From Diaporthe sp. PMI_573 (Eukaryota; Ascomycota; Sordariomycetes; Diaporthales; Diaporthaceae), in contig JAJTUP010000001.1 in the NCBI GenBank assembly GCA_021399435.1, forward strand, positions 1,674,001 through 1,738,000: a stretch of 64,000 bases of DNA, in the 5' to 3' direction. Below are positions 1 to 12,138 of this stretch, one piece after another; position 1 is the first letter of the stretch; each line of letters begins with the position of its first letter. A program made the translations under genes and the position numbers. The notes under the pieces are model-generated. The model was not told the origin of the DNA, ran no database searches, and saw only the letters and a program-made list of their open reading frames with translations.

Positions 1-1372
1 TGTAGAGCCAGACCAGGCCAGCTGCGACGAAGGCGTTGATGATGGCCAGGGGGTAGGAGATAAGACTGAGAAGGACGGTGGTTAGCTTGTGGCATGGCTT
101 GTGATAGCAGTTCAAGGGAGACTCACTTTAAGATGAAGTTGTAGGCATCACCTGGCGGCGGTGCCAGGATAGTAATGGCGCAGATGAGCCAGTGCCACAT
201 CAGACCGGGGAAGGGAGCGTTTAGGGGTCGGTTGCTGGCCCAGAACTTTGAGAACGGCAAGATACCCTCACGACCCAGTTCTTGTACCAGACGTCCCTGG
301 GAGAAGATGACACTAAGCACGTTTCCCAGCGCAGACAGCGCCACAAAAACAGATAGAGCGCGCTCCGCCGTCGGTCCCATGACGTTGCGGAAGAGCGACG
401 CGGCGACCAGACGCTTCGCAGCGAGCATCTCTTCCTTGGGCACTGCAGCGAAGTAGGAGATATTGACCAGCATGTACAGGACACCGATGACACCGACGGC
501 GAGGGGCGCAGCGATCTTGAGTGTCCGCACGGGGTTCTTGGTCTCGCTAAGGGCGTAGTTGGCGTTGCTGTAGCCGACGTAGCTCCAAATGACGTTGTAC
601 AGCGCCGTGACAACGCCGTAGGCGCTCCCTGTCGTCCCCTCGAAGGCGTTGGAAAAGTTGTCGGGTTTCTGGTCGAGCTTGACGTGTCCGGCCAGTGCTG
701 CCCAGCCGGAGAAGACCATGATCAGGATGATGAAGACCTTGATGCTTCCGAGAAAGTTCTGGAGGCGCAGTCCCCACTTCAGAGCGAGGCCGTGGATCAG
801 GAATGCGAATGTAAGGCAGGCCAGACCGATGCCGCGCTGGTTCCATCGGTCGACCTCGACGTTGGCGGCGTGCAGGATGTATTCGCCGAAGACGACTGAG
901 TTACCACTTGCCCAGCCCAAGAGGATGACATAGCCGGTGTAAAGCCCAGTAGTCAGGAACTTGGGCTTCCTCCAGACGTATTCTAGGTAGTTCTTCTCGC
1001 CACCATTCTTGGGTATCGCCGTGCCGAATTCCATGAACACCGCAGTTCCAGCCAGGGCGATGAGCATCCCGGCCACCCACATAAATAATGAGAGACCAAC
1101 GCTGCCGGAGAGGCCCAGGATCGTACTGGGAGTGGCGAAAATTCCAGTTCCAATAATACGGTTCACGATGAGGAAGATTGCAGTCGGGATGCCGATTTGT
1201 CTCTTCGCCTCACGCGCATCGAAGATCCGGCCATTGTCTGCAGCAGAGGTCAGTCAAGGGGTGGACAGCATAGAGGACTCGGACGAGACCAACCCAGCTC
1301 CTCGTCACCAACGACTTGGTGAACATCTCCATCCTTGGAGATGTTCGACTTGGAATGATTTGAAGTCGACAT
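1..1372 (-). CDS. High-affinity methionine permease-like transporter (partial, 3' end outside window)
   Basis: This is a plasma-membrane amino-acid permease of the APC/LAT family, closest in feel to fungal methionine permeases (MUP1 type), which import methionine by proton symport. Three exons are visible on the minus strand. Exon 1 is 1372-1294, with ATG and a short hydrophilic N-terminus (MSTSNHSK...). Exon 2 is 1237-127 and exon 3 is 65-1, continuing off the window. The introns 1293-1238 (56 nt) and 126-66 (61 nt) have GT..AG ends and keep the frame. The diagnostic stretch is IVNRIIGTGIFATPS, where the GxGIF loop of transmembrane helix 1 binds the substrate carboxylate, followed by many hydrophobic helices (for example IKVFIILIMVFSGWAAL). 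The join across intron 2 gives FILNLISYPLAIINAF, as expected for the family. Family assignment is secure. Methionine as substrate is inferred from overall resemblance only. Confidence 0.88.
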
Positions 1373-4163
1373 CGTGGGCGGAATCTACTTCAGCTGTCGT
1401 CGGGCGCCGACGTGAAGCAATTCAATATTCTCTCTGGAATGTGGAGTGTGAGGAGGTGGACCTCATGCGTTCCAAGCGGCTACCTTATATGCAGCTGCTT
1501 ATACACGCCCAGTCACACGCACATCAGCTGCAGGGCAACCACACACGGGAACACGAGGGATCGGAAGGGCCGAAGGCTACAAGGCTGATGTGAAGGATTG
1601 GTCTATATAGCGCATGGCCAACCATCTTGGCGGCTTTTGCAAAAGGAGGTCACCTAATCACGTCTTTTGCCTCCCGCGAGTCGCATGTTCACATGTTGTG
1701 AACGCCCAACAGCCCACTCGAGCCGGCGGAAGCCATGCGGAATCCAAGGCTAACGAACCATTAGGATCCCGAGATTCTGGTTTCAGGAAAGTGGCTGGCC
1801 CTTTTGGAAGCTCGGTTGAGTTGATGTCTGTCATGGTTTTCTTGGGGGCCCACTTAAGCCGATGACGCGATTTCCCGTCTGCATCGCGACTCGGGAAAAT
1901 TTTCTTTTGTATGTGGGCGGCTTGGTAGTCTATGTTACGCTTGAGTACGTAGCGCAACCACTTCTCCAAATGATAACCACCGAGTACTGCCCAGTGGAAT
2001 CCCGGTGAAACTGAACAACTTGGACATCCGCGAGCCTCATGGCTCCAAAGGGTGATGCTTGTTATTCTGTGATAACATAATATGCATATTTCTTGTATGC
2101 CTTGAGTGACTGGTGAAACTGCTCCAAAAGTAAAGCATACCTAGAACACCCGTCGTCTTTCAGCCCCCTAAGCATGCCATGTCTGCCTGCCCGTTAAGGA
2201 CGAGCACATCACTGCCAGCCAAGTTGGCGAGACCATCTGGGCCTTACCAGGCGTAGAATCCTTTGGGTCCCGTGGATCTTGAACCGATGCAAGCCAGCCG
2301 TAGGTCTGTGCCTCCGACATTTGAACATTGGTTGTTTCGCTGAAGCAGTGTCCCAACTCCAAGGCTCAGCATCTCAGCACCCCAGTACCTGGGCTCCCGG
2401 CACATGGGCTGCCTGGATGTGGACGTGGGATATTTCATGATCGCCAGGCCCAGCCCGGTCCTTCTCTCAGGGATCACCTCGCAGACTTTTTTGACCCCCC
2501 AACCAATACTACCTTGTGCTGGACCTGTCAGGCTGTCAGGCTGTCTGCGTGCGGCGAAATCGAGCCCTTGTCGAAGCTTACTGTCGGGCCGACCCCCTGG
2601 CCTACCGGCATGCAAGCTAGGTCGAGAGACAATTCGTCGTTGTGGACTGCGTCTCATGCGTGGCCGAACAAGGAGCAGTGCTGGGGCTGACGACAAATTC
2701 CGAGTGACACTCGTCCAAGAATAGGTACAGCAGTTACTATTTTACTTCCAATAATTTCCGGAGGTAAGCCTGAGTCGTGGTTTCGCTTGAGTAGCAGGTG
2801 ACCAAAAAAGGAGCACTTCAACCTGGGCGAGTCGCGCCAAGCCGAGACGTCTGAATTAATTACCTGAATGTCTAAGTCTCGGCGAACCTGGGTACGCGGC
2901 ACAGCATTGCTTTTGCTTATAGGACGCTAGTAAACTAAGTCTTTGCAGGTCAGTCTGTGGCTGGGTTGCTTAAAAGCTAAGGCTTGTCGCTGTACACGTC
3001 GAGGCCGGACGAACAATATGTCTGAGCAGGCAACATCCGGATCCGACCATAGGTCGCTCAGTAAATCTAGAATCCACAGCATACGTCCTTTCTGAATTTT
3101 CCCTCCCCAATGACGGTGTCTCTCATTTGTGGGAAAATGGGTCGTTGAGATTCCACGTTTTCTTTCCCGGCGGTATCAAAGAAAACAGGAGACCTCAAGG
3201 AGGCCAACAATCAGACGTCGGAGAGTTGTTCTCGGTCATCGACAACATAACATGAAACGTTCGGCCTGTTACTGCGAGCTGGACCAAGTGAAAGATCTGC
3301 ATTGACAATGGTCGTGCTTTCGACATATAGCGAAGCGCCGCACCAACTGCGATTCTGGTTGTAATCTACCGCACAAGAGAGACACAAATTGGTGTCTGGA
3401 ACAACCCTTGGTAAGCCATAGAACCAAACCGCTCATGTACCACATGCTCAATATCCCCTGTGCATCTGCCCATTACGTGTAGTTATCACCAAGCGGCTAT
3501 GAGAGTCATGATCTCCGCTGAGCGTCTAGATGTGCATCATACTTCATCCCTCACGCAGTCGATATTCAAGATGAGCGGCTTGCGCTGACCAGGCAAATTT
3601 TCTCGACGAAGCATGTTGTTGAATTGTCTGGAAATCGGCATGTGACGGCGATGCTTTGGACATCTGTAGCAATAGCCTTGCATCGAAATGCGTCTTCAGT
3701 TGCAAGTGCCCAGCACCATAACATGTCAGACTGTCAGAGAGATCGTGACAATTACAAAGAGCTGGCTCCAGAGGATTTTCACTATATATTGGTCACAGAA
3801 CGATGAGACTCACACGGGGGCACCATATTTGCGGTGTTCATTATGCCAATCACTTGGAGAATTGAGTCACAAAATAATTCAACTAGTAATCACCCACCTC
3901 CCCACGCATAAACCAGTTTCTAATGTTTCTGATATAAAAAGGGGAGTTCTTGACCTCACATCACTTTCAAATTTTCCATTAGAAATGTGATCAGCCCCTC
4001 CCAATACAAACGAGCATAAGCCAAAAGAACGAGTACCTTACCGAATATCTCCTTGTTACAGGTCCACTAAGTGAACAATTCGAAAGCGACTGGGAGGAAC
4101 CCCACACGGGAAAATACAGCAAAAATCAGCGACTACCGAGCGATTCTCATCTATCCATACGGC
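1373..4163. other. Intergenic, 2.8 kb, no supported gene
   Basis: This is a divergent intergenic region between the permease (minus) and the small hypothetical gene (plus). Reading frames here are short, lack recognisable motifs and overlap on both strands. It must hold the permease promoter and perhaps that of the following gene. I see no tRNA, rRNA or transposon ends. Confidence 0.5.
1481..1490 (-). promoter_or_regulatory. Possible TATA box of the methionine permease gene
   Basis: Read on the minus strand the bases are ATATAAGGTA, about 110 nt upstream of the permease ATG. Position and sequence fit a fungal TATA element. There is no direct evidence for the transcription start. Confidence 0.35.
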
Positions 4164-4779
4164 ATGGACGCGGATAGAACTTCCAGTCATAATCAGAGCG
4201 GAAGCGGAGAGCAAGGCGAGGAACTGCTTAAATTTGCTTCCGGGATGAGTAAGTGCCACGATGAGGGATATTGAGAACTCAGCTGACTTTGCCGGTGGAG
4301 ATGGTTTCTTGGAACGCCTAATTTCAAGGCTTCCAAGTATTAAGGAACTCCATGAACAGAAATGGAAAGATGTGGAGGAAGAGCAAGATCTGCTCCGAAA
4401 GCTAGAGGACAATCTTGACGCAGAGCGAGATGCAGAACATGCACCCGAACGGGTACCGATTCCATTTGACCCAGAAGAACTTGAGAAGCAGCTTTTGGAA
4501 CGGATTATTGCTGTGGGAGAACAGCAAGGCAAGATTCACAACAAGATTCAAGGGTTGAAAATCATTCAGGATCAGCATACAGATGAGGTGGTGAGCACCA
4601 CGACAATATCTGGCGTTGTCTTCGCTGTGAATACACAGCCGTGGAAGGACCAGTTGGAATTCTGGGAACAGCTCGAGCCGGAGTTGGCACAGCGCATGAT
4701 AGTGCTTTGCCATAAATATCTGGAACAAAGAGCCCGAAATAGGGGCCAGGATTACATCCAGGAATATCCCGCCCGCTAG
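4164..4779 (+). CDS. Hypothetical coiled-coil protein, probably two exons
   Basis: I do not recognise this gene. The best model starts at ATG 4164, has exon 1 to 4248, a GTAAGT donor at 4249, a CTGAC branch site at 4284-4288 and an acceptor at 4299-4300. Exon 2 is 4301-4779, giving 187 aa in frame. A nearer AG at 4281-4282 is also in frame but would make a 34-nt intron, which is too short for most fungi. An unspliced model from ATG 4261 (172 aa) is the other option. The protein is hydrophilic and rich in Glu, Lys and Leu. A likely coiled coil covers the segment around KELHEQKWKDVEEEQDLLRK and a second the segment around PEELEKQLLERI. The C-terminal part (WKDQLEFWEQLEPELAQRM) looks globular and helical. 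No signal peptide or membrane segment is seen. Coding potential is reasonable but the gene model is not secure. Confidence 0.45.
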
Positions 4780-5772
4780 CCCGTCCACGGCGGACCATTT
4801 CCACGACGACCGGGGCCAAACCGGTGATTAAAGCACACATGACTTCGCCTCCCATGATGGCTTCGCCAATCAACATCAACCGGGAAACATGAATACGATG
4901 AGCCGCCAATCTCAGGTCGATCGCCAGGGAGCGAGAATGGGATGTGCTTAGGTAGGCGCGGCGGCAGACAATGATGATTATGAGGCTCACTAGGGCACAT
5001 TTGATCAACGAGCGTTCTCATTTTTGTCTTTTTCCTTTTTTGGAGGGAGGGGTGGCGGTTGATATACCGGAAGACTGGTTCTGATTTTGTGGGATTCCCA
5101 GTCTTTTGCGGTCTTCTGATATTTTCGGGAGGCTAGATGCCTCCTTTTGTTATTGGACGCAGAGTATGGTTTATCATAGCTGCAGGTGATAATGATTTTG
5201 ACAATCCTTGGATTTTTGGAAAATTACTAGCACACTCTGTTCCGACAACGTGAAAAGATCAGGAAGATTAGCATGATCTTCTCACTCCCATATTCCAAGT
5301 GAGCCGGAAGGATCTTGTCTTCAAAAAGCTGCTGCAGCGAAGGATTCAACTTCTACCTCAGTCCATGGGATCCTTTAGCTAGTTGCACATGAACTATTCG
5401 ATCAATGGTAATTTTAAGGGTGGCATTAGCTATCCGCTGATTTCTGACTTTTGCCACTGAACTTGGTCTTGTGACGTCCAATGCGTTGTGGGTTTGCAGG
5501 CAGAGATGCAATGGATTTGTTAATGCGGGCTCCTGCCTCTTGGGAGGGTGGGCACGGTACTACGAAATGAATGCCGATGATACCATTTCAGAAGATTCTA
5601 TCACTGCCGTTTTTTCTCAAGGCAAGCGTAATGGATGGAGGAGAGGGAATTTGCTCGCTACTTAGTGTTCTGCCTTTACTCGATACTCTTCTCTTTCCTG
5701 CGGTGACACCCACCCAGCTCTATGAGCAGTAACACAGCCAAAAGGCTACCACGCGTTTACCGCAGTGCGTGC
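4780..5772. other. Intergenic, 1.0 kb, no supported gene
   Basis: The region separates two convergent genes (hypothetical, plus; D-LDH, minus) and should hold both 3' untranslated regions. A T-rich tract near 5023-5040 lies about 250 nt past the hypothetical gene's stop. Open frames here are short and mostly lack ATG starts. Confidence 0.5.
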
Positions 5773-6883
5773 TCATATGGTGCGAACCGGGAACAGCCCT
5801 GAAGTCGGCGGCTGGTCCTTGATGAGCGTGTTCGCACATTGCTTTCCCTCGATGAAGTCCCCCAGGTTCCTCAGGGTAACCTCTGAGATCTCGGTAAGAG
5901 CCTCCTCGGTGAAGAAAGCCTGATGCCCACAGACGATGACGTTGTGGAAGGTGGTCAGCCGCGACAGCACATCATCGTCGATGATGGAGCCCGAGTGGTC
6001 CTTGTAGAAGATTTCTGATTGTATGTGTTAGTCATATCCTAAGTTCAGAAGGAGAAGGCTCGTCCTTACTGCTCTCCCCCTCGTAAACGTCCAGTGCCAG
6101 CCCGCCCAATTGCTTGCTTTTCAGGGCCTTGATGACGGCTTTCGTGTCGATGAGTGCGCCACGGCTCGTGTTGACAAGCATTGCGCCCTTCTTCATCTTG
6201 GCGAGGGTATCCTTGTTGATGATGTAGCGGGTGCTAGGCATCAGGGGACAGTGGAGGCTGACAATATCCGCCGACGAGAGCAATGTGTCAAGATCGGTGT
6301 ACTCCCCAAGCTCCTTAAACGCGTCGCTCTCATAAGGATCGTACGCAAGGAGGGTGCAGCCGAAGCCCTTCAGGATACGAGCCAGTGCGACGCCGATCTT
6401 CCCGGTGCCTACGAGGCCGACTGTCTTGCCGTGCAGGGTCCTGCCCAGCAGCCCGTCGAGGTTGTAGTTGCCCTCGCGGACGCGGTTGTAGGCCCTGTGG
6501 GTGTTGCGGTTGAGGGTCTGGATCAGGGCGAGTCCGAACTCGGCGACGGCCTCGGGCGAGTAGCTGGGCACGTTTGCCACGAACATGCCCAGCTGCTTGG
6601 CCTTGTCCAGGTCGACGTTGTTGTAGCCCGCACAGCGCAGCAGGATGGCCCTCACGCCGGCTTCATAAAGGGCTTCCAGCACAGGGGATGAGACATCGTC
6701 GTTGACGAAGACGCACACGGCCTTGGCGCCAGTCACCAATGAGGCGGTTTCCTCGGAGAGGGGGAAGTCGTGGAAGACTAGCTCAACGGCGGATGAGGAC
6801 TCATTGGATGCATGGGCTGCGCTGAGGAACTTCTTGTCGTAGGGGTGGGTGTTGAAGACTGCGAGCTTGGTCGGAGCAGTCAT
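5773..6883 (-). CDS. D-lactate dehydrogenase-type 2-hydroxyacid dehydrogenase
   Basis: This enzyme interconverts a 2-oxoacid (pyruvate in the classic case) and the D-2-hydroxyacid with NADH, in the cytosol. There are two exons on the minus strand, 6883-6070 and 6014-5773, with a 55-nt GT..AG intron (6069-6015), giving 351 aa. The start is ATG at 6883 (MTAPTKLAVFNTHPYD). The Rossmann motif GTGKIG is at residues 159-164. The catalytic triad of the D-2-hydroxyacid family is present: Arg241 in NTSRGALID, Glu268 in DVYEGE, and His302 in VCGHQAFFTEEAL, the last encoded in exon 2. The YxxYDKxF N-terminus and the FFTEEAL end are typical of D-LDH rather than of glycerate or phosphoglycerate dehydrogenases. 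Length matches the family (330-350 aa). It is followed on the same strand, 1 kb upstream, by an aldehyde reductase gene. Substrate specificity is inferred, not shown. Confidence 0.93.
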
Positions 6884-7902
6884 AATGTGTTTGTCTCTTG
6901 AAGCCAGGTTAGAATTTGGGTGCGGGCAATTGGCTTTAGAGCGGTGAGTCTGTGATGGACAGGCAGGAGGGGCAAGAGCCAGCCGCTTGCTCCGTCACTT
7001 TGGTGTTTTGCGTTCAAGAGCTGACGTCGGCGCGCGGGAGCACCCGGCGCCGGCTCTAAGCTCGAGGTGAGACCTGCCGCCTCCCTGGTGTAACCGAGTT
7101 TTGCTTCTATTGTCGGCGCGGCGTAAGCAGTGATTAGCTGTTATTCTCCCGTCTGAGTGGAGATTCCTATGGCAGTTGCCAAGGGGCCAAGAGTCCAGGA
7201 TATCCCGCCAGCCTCCATTTTTCTGTGCCTATACGCTCTATGCGTTTTTATAGCCCCTCATAGAGCAGGATCATAATTGGTCTTTGTCTCGAGGGCATAT
7301 CTTGCTGGCGGGAAAATTTTGACAATTGAATCTTGTAATTCGAGAATGTAGGCAGGCTTCTTCCACTTTGCTCTTCCGAAGCTCAATCTCATGGGTTCCC
7401 ACACTCCTCTATGTCCAAATTGTGGGTACATGGGGAAATGGACTATATTATGCTTTCGAATCCATAGATTCCCATTCTATACATGTGCACTCTGGACAAG
7501 GTGTGGTAGACGTCAACGCCCATCTCGATTCTCATGTCTTGCGATCTTCTACATGGCTTGTCTCAAGTGCTTTCAATAATTATTGGATCTTGTTCAATAC
7601 TTCAAATAGTGTGAGTGCGTCCGTGTGCATCTTCTAATATGCGCATTGATTCAAAATAGGTATGGCTGATGGCTGGAACCTTGCTGAATCGGTCTTGATC
7701 GAACAGCCGTGTCACAATAGCGCAATGTTCTCTCGGCTGGTGATGATCGTCAAATTGGGCGATGCCCCTTTGCATTGCAGTCATTGCTGAGTCTAATTAT
7801 CCCTTCTATACGCCATCTATTCTATTAACCTTCTATTCCCCCTACGCCATACTGTTCATTTTTGTTCCTCGTCGATTTAGAGCCACGTGTAATATGCCTG
7901 AT
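6884..7902. other. Intergenic, 1.0 kb; promoter region of the D-LDH gene
   Basis: The region lies between two minus-strand genes, so it holds the D-LDH promoter and the 3' end of the alcohol dehydrogenase gene. A GC-rich patch with a CRE-like TGACGTC (7022-7028) sits about 140 nt upstream of the D-LDH start. No gene is supported here. Confidence 0.45.
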
Positions 7903-8979
7903 CTAAGCGCTCTCATTGACCAGGACGTATCGGTAACGAGCCTTGCCATCCTCCAGGTCAAGAACAGCCTGGTTGGCATCCTTCATGGGCCTCTCCTGCA
8001 CAAGGCCCCTGATGTTCTTCTCCGTCACGAACTCCAGCATGTCGCGCAGGTCCTGAGGGGACCCGATCAGGGAGCCCTCGAACTTGGTGCGGCCAAAGAC
8101 CACCGAGGCGCCGGAGACCTGGAAAGGCCCGTCGTCGGGGAGCCCCAGCTGGCAGAAGCTGCCGCCCTTCTTGAGCAGGGACATGTACTCGGCCAGCGGG
8201 ACCTTGGACGACGCCACCGTCGAGATGATCAGGTCCAGGCTCCTGGCGTGCTTGGTCGTCCAGTCCGCGTCGTCGGCCGTGGCGATGTACCCGTCTGCCC
8301 CGAGGCTGAGCACCTCGTCGCGCTTGCTCGCGCGCCGTGAGATGCCGATCACCTTGGCGCCCATTGCCTTGGCGAACATGACGCCGTAGTGGCCCAGCCC
8401 ACCGACACCCACAACACCAACAGTCATGCCCTCCTTAACACCATGGTTCTTGAGCGGCGCAAACACAGTGACACCGCCGCAGAGCATGGGCGCAGCCTGA
8501 CTCGACTCAAGGCCGTCGGGGATCTTGACGGCAAAGTGCGCCGGCGCGCGGTGGTACGTCGAGTATCCGCCCTGCCCGATGTCGCCGTTGAAGTGCGGCG
8601 CGCCGTACGTGTTGACGATCTTGTCGCAGTAGTTCTCCTCGCCGTCCTCGCATTCATGGCAGTCCCCGAACCGGCCCAGGCAGCTGTCGCCCTGGGCGCC
8701 GACGCCCACGCGGTCGCCCACGCTGATGTGCTTGACGTTCTTGCCCACGCGCACCGCCTTGCCGACGATCTCGTGGCCCACCGTCAGCGGGTACGTCGAG
8801 TTGCCCCAGCCGTTGCGCAGGAAGTGCAGGTCGCTGCCGCACATGCCGCAGTGGGTGACCTGGATGTCGACGTCGTTCTCCTCCCACGCCTTGGGCTTGA
8901 TGTCCTGCCATACCATCTTGCCCTCGATGGCGGTGGGGTCCTGGGCCGCCCAGCCCTCGAACTTGTAGTCTGTCGCCAT
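7903..8979 (-). CDS. NADP-dependent alcohol dehydrogenase, cinnamyl alcohol dehydrogenase (ADH6/CAD) type
   Basis: This is a medium-chain, zinc-dependent dehydrogenase that reduces aldehydes, often aromatic or branched ones, to alcohols with NADPH. It is a single exon of 358 aa, full length for the family, starting at ATG 8979. Catalytic zinc ligands are visible: Cys44 in THCGMCGSD, the GHE motif (His69-Glu70) and Cys167 in PMLCGG. Structural zinc ligands are Cys100, Cys107, Cys110 and Cys118. The nucleotide-binding glycine motif GVGGLGHYG starts near residue 191, and the following SRR stretch fits NADP preference. No signal peptide is seen, so a cytosolic enzyme is expected. It sits upstream of the D-LDH gene on the same strand. 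Both could act in carbonyl detoxification, but that link is only inferred from adjacency. Confidence 0.93.
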   Translation of the reverse strand: MATDYKFEGWAAQDPTAIEGKMVWQDIKPKAWEENDVDIQVTHCGMCGSDLHFLRNGWGNSTYPLTVGHEIVGKAVRVGKNVKHISVGDRVGVGAQGDSCLGRFGDCHECEDGEENYCDKIVNTYGAPHFNGDIGQGGYSTYHRAPAHFAVKIPDGLESSQAAPMLCGGVTVFAPLKNHGVKEGMTVGVVGVGGLGHYGVMFAKAMGAKVIGISRRASKRDEVLSLGADGYIATADDADWTTKHARSLDLIISTVASSKVPLAEYMSLLKKGGSFCQLGLPDDGPFQVSGASVVFGRTKFEGSLIGSPQDLRDMLEFVTEKNIRGLVQERPMKDANQAVLDLEDGKARYRYVLVNESA

Positions 8980-11900
8980 TGTGTATGTCTGTGAGAGAGA
9001 GACAGATAGAGAGGTGAGTTTGTGTAGAAGGATGTGTCAACACGAGAAGAGTTACGAGGTCTGTCGTGGTAAAATCACCTGGTGTCTATTGATGGGTTTT
9101 ATTGACGACAAAATTGACTTATGGGTCAGAGTCTCGGGCCGGACCTGGGAGAATTCCCACCCACCGGTACAGTGCTCCAGCAATTTCGCATAGACGGCGT
9201 CATACAGATAGATACATGGCGTTGGTGGCCTGACAGCACAGAGCCTCAGGGGCTGCCTCCTAGCTCACCAATTTTTCGTCCGGGATGCCCGGCGCATTCT
9301 CGTCCTTGTGCACCCATTCGGGAATAACAAGATATCTTCCCTGCATGAGCATATCTTCCGCTGCCGTTCCGCTGTGGGAACCGAGACGTAAAGGCCCAGT
9401 TTTGTGGGAAGAGGCTCAGACGCGACGAGTGCCATCGAACACGGCAGAAGAATCTTGCCGGGCTGACTCGCTGGGCTCAGCGATGGTACCGAGCCGGTGT
9501 CGTGCCTCGATGGCAGCTCAGGGGCTTGGCTTCGGCGATTTTCTTAGTGGGCACAATCTTATCGCCGCAAAACGTGTCCCCACTGGTGACGTCTGCTAAA
9601 GATTTGTCGGGCGTGGCCCACAGGGTAAATACGCTTGACACATTGTCGCTCTTCGGCCTTTTCATACACGCGAGGGAAAGCGCTGCACAGAGTGCGCAGG
9701 AGACAGCAAAAAAGGGGTAGATACCTAGTAATGTCTGTTAGGCGGCGCGGAATCGATATATCCGTTGCGTCACTGTTAGAAGGGATAAATCCGAGGTCCT
9801 CATGCAAAGGTGATCTTGAAAACCGAGGCGTTTTTGCGTTACATGAATGGAGAGTCTGGCTAGATATGGACGCCAGATAAAGAATACCGCAGCAGTGAGT
9901 GAAGGGCTTTCTTTTAAGGTTAATTGGAGTTCCGCTGAGTGGGCTTCGCGGATCCTCCCGGCACTGCAAGAAATGAGATCTCTCCAAGATGGTGTGAGAA
10001 TCGCCATGGCGGACTGTGTATCATGTCCACATCCCAATACGGGCGTGAAATCCACTCAAGCATCCCCGTAAGAGAGCACATAGATGAGTGCCACGACATT
10101 CTGGACAATGCGGTTGTGGTCTCTTCGCGCATAGGTCTGCTCAGTGGAGTCTCATATGCATTCCCCCGACTATCGCCTTGCAGCCCTTCCAACATTGAAT
10201 CCTAACGCTACCTAGGTAGCAAACATGTGTGTTTTGACAGAATCTTTGAACTTCAGACACGGATGTTAAGTTGCAGTAGTACACCATAGCAGGTGTTTGT
10301 CACCGACTTAGTTCACCCAGGCATGAATACCAGATGCAATTCCTTTCCTCCACGGCGAGCGCGTTCTGTCGAGCACCTGAAAACAAGATGCACCCTGCCC
10401 CAAGGTGAAAATAGAAAACGAGCTCTTCTCATCTTCGCTACTTCGGAACACATGATACGTTTCGGGTGCATCAAAGCATTGTATGAATGTGCGGCACAAT
10501 TAAGGTCCTCTGGGGTTCCGGGATGGCATCCACAAGCGAGAAGAGCCTGGTCCCGTCTATTACATGTGTGGGCAGAGACGCGAGCCGTCACATTGTCAAC
10601 GAAACGCCTTTTCTGTAAGCAACTCATGCCCAAGCATATCTCTATCACAATAAACAGCTCAAGACCCAAAATGCCGTTTTCCTTGAGACGTTCAGGTGTC
10701 GTGCCTGATCTTCCTACCATGTTAATCGCACACCGGGGACGTTGAATTGAGAAGAGTCTTCACGCAAGAAGCATCCTTCGGCTAACACACTTTTCTCTAC
10801 ATGATCTACGACTATTGGTGCTCTCATTGCATTCCATCGGCCCTGCCATTCCGTCAGTCCATCACTTATGCAGCAGAGAAAAGTGACAGTGCTTGTCCCC
10901 AAGGCGATTCACCGAGGGTGAATCCCGGTCGCCCACCTCCGTGACGACAACACCAGATCAAGGAGGGTCAAAAAATGATCAACTTTTGTGGTGATACACC
11001 TGCCACTATCCAAGCAAACCCCAAGGATATTTACAAGAAGCCAAGGGCGCTGTACAAACAACCTTGTTGCACAGTCAGAACAGGTAATCATGTTCGTGGG
11101 CCCCCATGGCAGCACACAACACTCACCATCCCAAGAAAACCAAACGCATAAACACGACGGGAGCTTATCCACAGCCCTGGCCACCATCAAAAAGCCAAGC
11201 AATGCCCATCGGTCGACACGAAAGCATGAACACGTAGCGCCGGGCCGTTCCCTGAAACACAAATCACAAGACCACCAACCTCGTCTTCTGGGATAAGCCA
11301 GCGGCCAGCCGGCCGGCCAAGTTCTATGTAGGGTGTGACATTTTACGGCAAGGGTAGGCTGGTTTGCCCTCATGTACACATGTCCAACACGGCGGTGTAG
11401 CCAATCCACACATAGACACGGACATCAATCACATAGCCAAAAGACAAAAATTTCTCGTATGCAGAAGCCTCGTCGGCGATTAGTCTCGACATTATTGAAT
11501 TAGTCCGAGTCTATTCTGCACCTTCCCCAGACTCGCAGTAGCATCGGTAGGGCATCCTCATCCGGCTTGCCCGCGTGCCCACTTCAACCTCTTCGTGTAT
11601 GTTCAATGCTGCAAGACGTCTATCCCACGTCTGTCTTTTCAGCCACCTTTCTCGATCCCCCGTTCCCTCGTTCTCCATCTTGAGATGCTCAAAGTCTAGC
11701 AGTGGTAGTCTGAATAAAACAAAATTCGGTGTAAGGGAAGAGACCATCTCGCTTCATGTTTCCAAATTCAAACCGCCGCAAATGCTTTCTCTCGGAGAGA
11801 ATCACTGACATGATAAAAAAAAAACAATGCGAAAAACTCCAAGCCAATGCAATGCGTACGTGTGTATCGAATGCCTCCCTCAGCTCAGGGTTTGTAATCA

Positions 11901-12138
11901 AAAAAAAAAGGAAGAAAAACAAAACATGGCCCCTATGCCGTTGCTCTCGCGTGTACGCCAACGCATGCCTTTCTTCATGATTGTTAAAGCCGTGGTTGAT
12001 CCAACTGTTGGAACACTTTCCTTGGCAACAAATGAGCCCACTCAGGGGAGTGGGATGATGAGATAAGTAAAAAAAGGAAGTAGGAAGAGACATTCAGTCA
12101 GAGATCATAAAAGGTGTAGGGTGCGGGACAAAAGATCC
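8980..12138. other. Intergenic, 3.2 kb, no supported gene
   Basis: The stretch lies between the alcohol dehydrogenase and the GH79 gene, both minus strand. Frames on both strands overlap, are short and show no family motif. A-rich tracts at 11814-11824 and 11901-11910 lie downstream of the GH79 stop codon. A perfect 14-bp palindrome lies at 10207-10220 (listed separately). Confidence 0.5.
10207..10220. repeat. Perfect 14-bp palindrome GCTACCTAGGTAGC
   Basis: The sequence equals its own reverse complement. Similar CCTAGG/GGTACC-centred palindromes recur in other intergenic parts of the window (29901-29931, 56681-56692, 58616-58625). It could be a dimeric protein-binding site or a relic of an intergenic repeat. 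Function is unknown. Confidence 0.5.

Noticed and set aside
9559..9987. 142-codon minus-strand frame
   Set aside because: It overlaps several other frames, has no motif, and its composition resembles intergenic DNA.
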